Shown: one piece after another, positions 33,440-38,666 of the stretch
Layout: the number at the start of each line of letters is the position of its first letter
Numbering within the stretch: position 1 is the first letter of the stretch
DNA from: Paracoccus marinus
GTDB taxonomy: Bacteria > Pseudomonadota > Alphaproteobacteria > Rhodobacterales > Rhodobacteraceae
Direction: 5' to 3'
Length of the DNA stretch: 38,666 nucleotides
Assembly: GCF_007018965.1 (NCBI RefSeq)
Contig: NZ_VJYZ01000016.1
Span: 1-38,666 of the forward strand
The notes under the pieces: generated by a model
Seen by the model: only the letters and a program-made list of their open reading frames with translations
Databases searched by the model: none
Told to the model about the DNA's origin: nothing
Program-made: the position numbers and the translations under genes

Positions 33440-34465
33440 ATGACCCTCGTCCGCAATCCCTTTGACGCTGGCGGCTATTCGCTGGCCGAGATGACCCAGG
33501 CCATCAACATCCTGCCCAACCTCTACACCCGCCTCGCCCAGATCGGCCTCTTCCGCTTCGAAGGGGTCAGCCAGCGCTCGGTCATCATCGAGCAGTATGA
33601 AGGCGTCCTCAGCCTTCTGCCCTCCGTCCCCCTCGGCGGCCCCGCCACCGTTGGCACGCGCGAGGGCCGCTCGATGCGCAGCTTTGCTCTGCCGTGGATC
33701 CCGCATGACGACGTGATCCTGCCCGCCGACATCCAAGGCGCCCCCGCGCTGGGCGGCGCGTTCGATGCGGCCGATCCGCTGGTCGATGTGATGAACCGCA
33801 AGCTGCTGCTCATGCGCCGCAAGCATGCCCAGACCCGCGAATACATGGAAATGAACGCGCTCCGCGGCATTGTGAAAGACGGCGCCGGGACGACCCTCTA
33901 CAACTACTTCACCGAATTCGGCCTGGCGCAGATCTCGGTCGACTTCGTCCTCGGCACCGCAGGCACGAACGTGCAGGGCAAGGTCCGTGAGGTGTTGCGC
34001 GCCATCGAGGACAACCTTCTGGGCGAAGCGATGACCTCGGTCCATGCGCTGGTCAGCCGCGAGTTCTTCGACAAGCTGATCGCGCATCCGAAGACCGAGG
34101 AAGCCTACAAGTTTTACGCCTCGACCGGCGCCCAACCACTGCGCGAGGACGTCCGCCGCAACTTCCCCTTCGGCGGCATCCTGTTCGAGGAATACTCCGG
34201 CACCGTCACCCTCTCTACCAAGGCCACCGAACGGCTGGTCCCGGCGAACGAGGGCATCGCCTTCCCGCTCGGCACCATGGACACCTTCACCACCTATGGC
34301 GGCCCCGCGAACCTGCTGGAAACCGCCAACACCATCGGCCTGCCGCTCTATGCGCGTCAGCATCTCGACGAAAAGGGCCGCTGGATCGACGTGATGACCG
34401 AGGCCTCGATCCTGCCGGTGAACAAGCGGCCGCGGCTGGCGATCCGCCTGCACACGTCGAACTGA
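33440..34465 (+). CDS. Major capsid protein (lambda gpE-like)
   Basis: This 341-aa protein is of the lambda E family of HK97-fold capsid proteins. Visible family features are the N-terminal NPFDAGGYSLAEMTQAINILPN, RSMRSFALPWIPHDDVILPADIQG, REYMEMNALRGIVKDG and the C-terminal LYARQHLDEKGRWIDV. It builds the icosahedral shell. GGAG about 10 bases upstream supports the start. It is placed correctly after the decoration gene and before the connector gene. Confidence 0.93.
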   Translation: MTLVRNPFDAGGYSLAEMTQAINILPNLYTRLAQIGLFRFEGVSQRSVIIEQYEGVLSLLPSVPLGGPATVGTREGRSMRSFALPWIPHDDVILPADIQGAPALGGAFDAADPLVDVMNRKLLLMRRKHAQTREYMEMNALRGIVKDGAGTTLYNYFTEFGLAQISVDFVLGTAGTNVQGKVREVLRAIEDNLLGEAMTSVHALVSREFFDKLIAHPKTEEAYKFYASTGAQPLREDVRRNFPFGGILFEEYSGTVTLSTKATERLVPANEGIAFPLGTMDTFTTYGGPANLLETANTIGLPLYARQHLDEKGRWIDVMTEASILPVNKRPRLAIRLHTSN

Positions 34466-34476
34466 CGGGCCCACCG

Positions 34477-34791
34477 ATGTCCGTCTTTGCCGCCGCCATG
34501 GACCGCATCTTCACGCATGCCTCCATGGCGGCCCCGGCCCTCTGGATCTCGGCCACCACCTCCGAGGAACGCCCGATCCGCATCATCCGCCGTGCCCCGG
34601 ATCGCGTGACCGACTTCGGCGCTGGCCGGTTCGTCAGCGACACGACGGTGGTGGACGTGCGCGTGGCGGACCTGCCCACCCCGCGCCCGGGCGATGTGAT
34701 CGTCATCGGCGCGGAGAGCCATGTGATCCAGGGCGAGCCGCTGCGCGACCGGGAGCGGCTGATCTGGACGCTGGACCTGAGGCCTGCATGA
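34477..34791 (+). CDS. Head-tail connector protein (FII-like)
   Basis: This is a 104-aa protein in the position of lambda FII, with a compact beta-rich core (PIRIIRRAPDRVTDFGAGRF, then RPGDVIVIGAESHVIQGEPLRD). It would join the filled head to the tail. The assignment is from size and gene order more than from a clear motif. It overlaps the next gene by 4 bases. Confidence 0.72.
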   Translation: MSVFAAAMDRIFTHASMAAPALWISATTSEERPIRIIRRAPDRVTDFGAGRFVSDTTVVDVRVADLPTPRPGDVIVIGAESHVIQGEPLRDRERLIWTLDLRPA

Positions 34792-35414
34792 AGCTGAAGC
34801 TGGAGATCAGCCCCGACCTCGCCGCCCTGATGCAGGCGGAAATCGCCGCGGGCGAAAAGGCCGTCACCACCGCCATGCGCGATGCGGGCGCAGGCCTTAA
34901 ATCCGCTTGGCGCGGCCAGATCACCGGCGCGGGGCTCGGCACCCGGCTTGGCAACTCGATCCGGCTCGCCACCTATCCCAAGGGCGGCGAGAGCCTGAAC
35001 GCCGCGGCGCTGGTCTGGTCGAACGCCCCGGTGATCGTCGGCGCGCATGACACAGGGCCGCTGATCCGGTCGCGCAACGGGTTCTGGCTGGCCATCCCCA
35101 CCCCGGCCGCGGGCAAATCCACCCGCGGGGGCCGGATCACCCCCGGCGAATGGGAACGCCGCACGGGGCTACCTCTGCGGTTCGTCTACCGGCGGCGGGG
35201 TCCGAGCTTGCTGGTGGCCGAGGGGCGGCTGAACAGCAAGGGCCGCGCGGTGGCGTCACGGGCGAAGACCGGCCGTGGACTGACCACCGTGCCGATCTTC
35301 CTGCTGGTGCCGCAGGTCAAGCTGCGCAAGCGGCTGGATCTGGCGCGAGATGCCGAGCGGGCCATCGACGGCGTGCCGGGGCGGATCGTCGCGGGGTGGG
35401 TGGGCAGGTTCTGA
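34788..35414 (+). CDS. DUF6441-like phage tail-region protein
   Basis: This 208-aa protein has a helical N-terminus (DLAALMQAEIAAGEKAVTTAMRDAG), a central WSNAPVIVGAHDTGPLIRSRNGFW block and a basic C-terminus (VKLRKRLDLARDAERAI). It matches my memory of the DUF6441 family, found between connector and tail terminator in tailed phages. The function is probably in neck or tail completion (lambda Z-like position). A ParDE module interrupts the gene order after it. Confidence 0.72.
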   Translation: MKLKLEISPDLAALMQAEIAAGEKAVTTAMRDAGAGLKSAWRGQITGAGLGTRLGNSIRLATYPKGGESLNAAALVWSNAPVIVGAHDTGPLIRSRNGFWLAIPTPAAGKSTRGGRITPGEWERRTGLPLRFVYRRRGPSLLVAEGRLNSKGRAVASRAKTGRGLTTVPIFLLVPQVKLRKRLDLARDAERAIDGVPGRIVAGWVGRF

Positions 35415-35439
35415 CATGAACCGTCGACACGTCAGCCGG

Positions 35440-35458
35440 ATTGGCATATATTGCCAAT
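35440..35458. promoter_or_regulatory. Palindromic operator of the parDE module
   Basis: The perfect palindrome ATTGGCATATATTGCCAAT (7-bp arms, TATAT centre) lies 20 bases before the parD start. It overlaps the only AT-rich element in the gap and probably covers a -10 box. ParD-type ribbon-helix-helix proteins bind such palindromes to repress their own operon. Confidence 0.7.
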
Positions 35459-35477
35459 GATCCACACGGAGACACCC

Positions 35478-35735
35478 ATGGCCACGAGAAACGTCGTCCT
35501 GACAGAAGCGCAATCCGACCTCGTTGACCGCCTGGTCTCGACCGGCCGGTATCAGAACGCGTCCGAGGCCTTGCGCGCTGGACTTCGTCTCCTCGAACGA
35601 GAAGAGGCCGAGATGACCGATCTGCGTGCTCGCCTGACGGCGGGTCTGGACGAAGCCCGGCGCGGGGATCTGGCCGAGGGAAGTGGCGAGGATGCCATCC
35701 GTCGGGCTTTTGCCACGGCACGTGACAGATCCTGA
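35478..35735 (+). CDS. parD: ParD-like antitoxin
   Basis: This 85-aa protein has an RHH N-terminus (TRNVVLTEAQSDLVDRLVSTGRYQNASEALRAGLRLLE, residues 3-40), the hallmark of ParD antitoxins, and an acidic helical tail that would bind ParE. The ATG at 35478 follows GGAG at 6-7 bases; an upstream ATG (35451) lies inside the operator palindrome and is unlikely. Its stop overlaps the toxin start by one base, so the pair is coupled. The module breaks up the phage morphogenesis operon. Confidence 0.87.
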   Translation: MATRNVVLTEAQSDLVDRLVSTGRYQNASEALRAGLRLLEREEAEMTDLRARLTAGLDEARRGDLAEGSGEDAIRRAFATARDRS

Positions 35736-36079
35736 TGCCGAAACCCTGGCGCCTGACCAGGCGGGCGGAAAGCGCGCTGACCGACATTGCGCGCTGGACC
35801 ATCGAGACCTTCGGGCCGAGACAGGCGGCCGCATATGAAGACGACCTGATCGCGACCTGTCGAGGGATCGCCGAAGGAACCGCCCTTTCCCAAACCTGCC
35901 GCCAGCTGATCGACCCCAACCTGCCCGAGGATCTGCGTTTTGCGCGGGCAGGCCAGCATTTCGTGGTGTTTGTCGAGGACGTCGAGCAGGTGATCATCAT
36001 CGATTTCCTGCACAGCCGCACTGACCTGCCGCGACGACTCGCCAACCTTCCCCTGCCGAAAGGCGGCGGGGAACACTGA
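35735..36079 (+). CDS. parE: ParE/RelE-family toxin
   Basis: This 114-aa protein has the ParE fold sequence: WRLTRRAESALTDIARWTIETFGPRQAAAYEDDL at the N-terminus, then CRQLIDPNLPEDLRFARAGQHFVVFVED and VIIIDFLHSRTDLPRRL near the C-terminus, with the family's conserved F-L-H-x-R. ParE toxins poison DNA gyrase. It is directly downstream of its antitoxin and is the only non-structural pair in the late operon, so it is moron-type cargo that favours prophage retention. Confidence 0.87.
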   Translation: MPKPWRLTRRAESALTDIARWTIETFGPRQAAAYEDDLIATCRGIAEGTALSQTCRQLIDPNLPEDLRFARAGQHFVVFVEDVEQVIIIDFLHSRTDLPRRLANLPLPKGGGEH

Positions 36080-36112
36080 CCCCGGGCTTGTCCCGGAACC
36101 CCGGAACAAGAG

Positions 36113-36535
36113 ATGCCCACCACCCGCGAGACTGTCCTCGCCGCGCTGCACGCGCGGCTGCAACCGCTTGCCGCCCTCACCCTGCGTGACGAGGTGCTGC
36201 CCGAGCGGATCCCCACGGCGGGGCTGATCATCCTGCGCGACGGCCAGCCGGGCGAGCCAGAGGTGACGCTGTCACCGCTGCGCTATCACTACCAGCACCG
36301 GGCTGAGCTCGAGGTCGTCGTCCAGGCGGGGTCCGGTCGGGCCAGCGCCTTCGACGATCTGATCGCCGCCATCGGTGCGGCGCTGGAGGCGGACAGGACG
36401 CTCGGTGGACTCTGCGACTGGGTTGAACCCGAGTCCCCGGCTTCAGTCGACCTGCCGGTCGAGGGCGCGGCGGCGCTGAAGGCAGCGGTGATCACTGTCG
36501 TCCTGCACCACACCACGACCGGCCCCCTGGCCTGA
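36113..36535 (+). CDS. Tail terminator-like protein (gpU-like position)
   Basis: This is a 140-aa protein with an N-terminal helix (TRETVLAALHARLQPLAAL), a beta strand set (GLIILRDGQPGEPEVTLSPLRYHYQHRAELEVVV) and a helix that follows (AFDDLIAAIGAALEADRTLGG). It lies directly before the tail tube gene, where lambda-like phages have the tail terminator U. This is inferred from order and size; relatives are sometimes annotated acyl-CoA transferase, which the sequence does not support. Confidence 0.7.
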   Translation: MPTTRETVLAALHARLQPLAALTLRDEVLPERIPTAGLIILRDGQPGEPEVTLSPLRYHYQHRAELEVVVQAGSGRASAFDDLIAAIGAALEADRTLGGLCDWVEPESPASVDLPVEGAAALKAAVITVVLHHTTTGPLA

Positions 36536-36561
36536 CATCCCCCACATCCAAGGAGACCCCC

Positions 36562-37500
36562 ATGGCACGCGCACACGGCGCGCGGGCGCAGATGGCGCTT
36601 GCGTTCGAAACCGTCTACGGCACCCCGCCCGCCAGCGGCTATCGGCTGATGCCCTTTGCCCGCACCACGCTGGGCGCGGAACAGCCCCTGCTCAATTCGG
36701 AATTGCTCGGTTACGGCCGCGATCCCCTGGCCCCGATCAAGGATGCCGTCACCGCCGATGGCGAGGTGGTGGTGCCGATCGATGTGGAGGCCTTCGGCTT
36801 CTGGCTGAAGGCGGCCTTCGGCGCCCCGACCACCACGGGGACCACGCCCAAGACCCACACCTTCCAGTCGGGGAACTGGACGCTGCCCTCGATGGCCATC
36901 GAGGTGGCGATGCCCGAGGTGCCGCGGTTCGCGATGTATGCAGGCTGCGTCATGGACCAGTTGTCGTGGCAGATGAACCGCTCAGGCCTGCTGACGGCGA
37001 CCGCCCGCCTGATCGCGCAGGGCGAGGCGATTGCGGCCACCACGGCCGCTGGCACGCCGACCACGCTGGGGCTGCAACGCTTCGGCCATTTCAACGGTGT
37101 GGTGAAGCGCAACGGCACGGCGCTGGGCAATGTGGTCTCGGCCGAGATCACCTATGCCAACGGCCTCGACCGGATCGAGACCATCCGCAACGACGGCAAG
37201 ATCGAGGGCGCCGATCCAGGCATGGCCGCCCTGACCGGCCGGATCGAAGTGCGCTTCGCGGATAGCGCCCTCGTAACCCAAGCCATCGACGGCACGCCCT
37301 GCGAGCTTGAGTTCGCCTACAGCCTCGGCGCGAACGCCAGTTTCACCTTAACCGCCCACGCCGTCTACCTGCCCGTCCCGCGGATCGAGATCCCCGGGCC
37401 CCAGGGCATCCAGGCGACCTTCGACTGGCAGGCTGCCAAAGCCACCAGCCCCGCCCGCATGTGCACCGCCGTCCTCGTCAACACCGTAACGGGATACTGA
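36562..37500 (+). CDS. Phage tail tube protein
   Basis: This 312-aa protein is a typical siphophage tail tube subunit: ALAFETVYGTPPASGYRLMPF at the N-terminus, a central beta domain (PSMAIEVAMPEVPRFAMYAGCVMDQLSW), a second segment (NGTALGNVVSAEITYANGLDRIETIRNDGKIEG) and a C-terminal FTLTAHAVYLPVPRIEIPG. Its hexamers stack to form the tube. GGAG about 9 bases before the ATG supports the start. It precedes the frameshifted tail chaperone gene, as in lambda V-G-GT. Confidence 0.88.
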   Translation: MARAHGARAQMALAFETVYGTPPASGYRLMPFARTTLGAEQPLLNSELLGYGRDPLAPIKDAVTADGEVVVPIDVEAFGFWLKAAFGAPTTTGTTPKTHTFQSGNWTLPSMAIEVAMPEVPRFAMYAGCVMDQLSWQMNRSGLLTATARLIAQGEAIAATTAAGTPTTLGLQRFGHFNGVVKRNGTALGNVVSAEITYANGLDRIETIRNDGKIEGADPGMAALTGRIEVRFADSALVTQAIDGTPCELEFAYSLGANASFTLTAHAVYLPVPRIEIPGPQGIQATFDWQAAKATSPARMCTAVLVNTVTGY

Positions 37501-37502
37501 CC

Positions 37503-37940
37503 ATGATCCGTCTGAACCTTTCGAACCGGCCCGAATGGCTGGACCTGCTGCCCGGCCTGCGCGTCCTGGTGGCCCCACTGACAACCGCGCTGATGGTCTC
37601 CGCCCGCGCCGATCCCGCCATCGATGGCCTGTCGGAAACCTCCAGCAAGGAGGACATGGCCCTCGCGATGGCCAAGGCCGTCGCCCGCCGGGCGGTGCTG
37701 GAATGGGAGGGCGTCGGGGACGATGACGGCAACCTCGTCCCCGTCAGCCCGGCCGGGATCGACGCCCTTCTCGAAATCTGGCCGGTCTTCGAGGCCTTCC
37801 AGGCGCAATATGTCGCCCGAGGCCTGATGCTGGACGCGGAAAAAAACGCCTCCGCGCCCTCGCCGACTGGTCCTTCGGCGGGGGCGATGGCTACTGCGCG
37901 GCCTGCACCGGCCCCTGCCCGGACTGCCCCGCAAGACTGA
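37503..37940 (+). CDS. Tail assembly chaperone (lambda G-like, zero-frame product)
   Basis: This 145-aa zero-frame product begins MIRLNLSNRPEWLDLLPGLRV. Its helical middle (KEDMALAMAKAVARRAVLEWEGV, then SPAGIDALLEIWPVFEAFQAQYV) is typical of tail assembly chaperones that coat the tape measure. At 37841-37847 the frame crosses A AAA AAC; after this site the zero frame becomes Ser/Pro/Ala-rich and ends at 37940. This is the classic layout where most ribosomes make G and some shift to make the longer GT. Confidence 0.85.
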   Translation: MIRLNLSNRPEWLDLLPGLRVLVAPLTTALMVSARADPAIDGLSETSSKEDMALAMAKAVARRAVLEWEGVGDDDGNLVPVSPAGIDALLEIWPVFEAFQAQYVARGLMLDAEKNASAPSPTGPSAGAMATARPAPAPARTAPQD

Positions 37941-38182
37941 ACCGGCCGCTGACAGTCGAGGGCTGGCAGGTCTGGGACCTGACCCAGCGCCTCGGCGGTC
38001 AGCTGCGCATCGCGCCGGGCGCCGTGATCGGGTGGGACATGGGCGCGGCCCTCACGCTGGCGCGGGCGCTGGGCGTCAACGCCCTGATCGCCGCGGAGCT
38101 GCTGCCCGAAATCGAGGCGGTGATGGTGCGCAAACTCAACGAGCAGATGGCCGAGCGTTCAACGGCGATGACCCCGATCTGA
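37503..38182 (+). CDS. Frameshifted tail assembly chaperone (lambda GT-like, programmed -1)
   Basis: The product is joined as 37503-37847 then 37847-38182 by a -1 shift at A AAA AAC (37841-37847), about 226 aa in all. The downstream frame has no start of its own, so it would be missed as a separate gene, yet it is open for 111 codons with strong GC3 bias. It contains a cysteine cluster (YCAACTGPCPDCPARL) and a helical domain (GWQVWDLTQRLGGQLRI, then NALIAAELLPEIEAVMVRKL). Its position between the tail tube and tape measure fits the T domain of GT proteins, which binds the tape measure and tube subunits. Confidence 0.8.
37841..37847 (+). promoter_or_regulatory. Programmed -1 frameshift slippery site (A AAA AAC)
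   Basis: In the zero frame the codons are GAA AAA AAC, giving the canonical X XXY YYZ heptamer A AAA AAC. A shift at this point opens the 111-codon -1 frame. GC-rich sequence directly downstream could fold into a stimulatory hairpin. The site lies at residues 113-115 of the chaperone. Confidence 0.8.
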
Positions 38183-38217
38183 CGCCATGAGACCAACCGG
38201 CGCGCCGCGCGCATGAT

Positions 38218-38418
38218 TCAGGTTCGATCGGATCGATCCCGATAGCCGTTTGGTACAGCCCCACGCGCCAGTCCCTTCAGGTCCTGCTTTGCCGGAAGCG
38301 AACGGGACTGTGCCTCCTCGCCCTTATCAAATCCACGCAGTGGCAACCCGAGCCCCGCTTGATCGGTGGGCTTGGGTTCTTCATCGCCGTGCTGCGTGCT
38401 TTGGCTTTGGCCGATCAT
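38218..38418 (-). CDS. Small hypothetical protein antisense to the late operon
   Basis: This is a 66-aa charged protein (SQSTQHGDEEPKPTDQAGLG, then a tail rich in R and D) on the minus strand in the 320-base gap between the tail chaperone and the tape measure gene. AAAGGA lies 6 bases upstream of its ATG at 38418. No domain is recognised. It may be a lysogeny-expressed moron, since it is opposite to all neighbours; codon bias is moderate, so it could also be spurious. Confidence 0.45.
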   Translation of the reverse strand: MIGQSQSTQHGDEEPKPTDQAGLGLPLRGFDKGEEAQSRSLPAKQDLKGLARGAVPNGYRDRSDRT

Positions 38419-38501
38419 CGTCAGTCCTTTGGCATCTGAAACAGAGACTCCAAGTCCTGCCCTCCGCCCTAAGCACTTACCACAGAATCAAGGTTTTCCT
38501 C

Positions 38502-38590
38502 ATGGCCGAAAAGAAGGTCTCCGTCCGCCTCGTGGCGGAGGGCGGACGCCGCGTGCGCGCCGAACTGGAAGGTGTCGGTGAGGCCGGGGC
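38502..38590 (+). pseudogene. Tape measure protein, 5' fragment cut by an insertion
   Basis: The first 30 codons read MAEKKVSVRLVAEGGRRVRA then ELEGVGEAGA, the typical start of tape measure proteins in this phage type, at the expected place after the chaperone gene. From 38591 the sequence no longer resembles a tape measure and begins with an IS-like end. The frame stays open to the window edge only by chance. If an IS is inserted, the phage cannot form a normal tail. Confidence 0.6.
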
Positions 38591-38666
38591 TGACCTGCCC
38601 CCCTCGGGTCCCTCGTTCATAACGAGAGTCTGCGGGTTTGAGATTGGTAGTCGGGTCGGCCGTTCT
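38591..38666. mobile_element. Probable insertion sequence end (IS3-like), partial
   Basis: The break in the tape measure gene coincides with TGACCTGCCCCC, which looks like a terminal inverted repeat of IS3-family elements (5'-TG ends). The next bases (TCATAACGAGAGTCTGC, then GATTGGTAGTCGGGTCGG) are unlike phage coding DNA. Only 76 bases are in the window, so transposase, far end and target duplication cannot be seen. Confidence 0.5.

Noticed and set aside
33419..34474. 351-aa minus-strand open frame opposite the major capsid gene
   Set aside because: Shadow; major capsid protein is clear on the plus strand.

Overview
The window looks like the chromosome of a GC-rich alphaproteobacterium, most likely of the Rhodobacteraceae (Paracoccus/Rhodobacter-like). 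The reasons are the very high GC at third codon positions, an initiator-tRNA fragment of alphaproteobacterial type, a Ugp operon of the kind found in that family, and a prophage whose genes resemble those of Rhodobacteraceae temperate phages. The genus call is inference; no rRNA or marker gene is present.

Layout. (1) 1-684: a 3' half of an initiator tRNA with its terminator on the minus strand, probably an old attachment-site end, then non-coding DNA. (2) 685-5944: a complete sn-glycerol-3-phosphate ABC importer (ugpB, terminator/attenuator, ugpA, ugpE, ugpC). It is translationally coupled to an endonuclease/exonuclease/phosphatase-fold hydrolase that takes the place of the usual ugpQ. (3) 6068 to the end: a large lambda-like prophage. 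It starts with a small minus-strand gene, a tyrosine integrase and an early operon: HTH protein, small protein, VRR-NUC nuclease, an O-like HTH protein with palindromic iterons inside its gene, a cytosine methyltransferase with an out-of-frame overlapping gene, and a conserved unknown. Late genes run from 27398: terminase small and large subunits, head-tail joining protein, portal, S49 protease with a nested scaffold, decoration protein, major capsid, connector and tail genes, a tail tube, and a tail chaperone with a canonical -1 slippery site. The tape-measure gene begins at 38502 and seems to be cut by an insertion-sequence end at 38591.

The prophage carries three cargo insertions. The largest (13028-21515) is one tightly overlapping seven-gene operon: a FitA/FitB-type toxin-antitoxin pair coupled to an MmeI-like adenine methyltransferase, a HEPN/Abi_C-like protein, a GIY-YIG-like fusion protein, an SF2 helicase and a second GIY-YIG nuclease. 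I read it as a composite restriction/abortive-infection defence island kept in place by a toxin-antitoxin module. It is the best candidate here for an undescribed system. A lower-GC DUF3883-like nuclease gene (25050-26018) is a second defence cargo. A ParDE pair (35478-36079), with its own palindromic operator, sits inside the late morphogenesis operon.

How the parts may work together. The phage encodes at least four DNA methyltransferases: one C5 type, one MmeI-like N6-adenine type and two ParB-MTase fusions. That suggests strong self-protection against host restriction together with its own restriction of rivals. Signs of decay (a nonsense codon at 23520, the tape-measure interruption) suggest the prophage may no longer be able to make infectious particles, while its defence cargo still looks intact.
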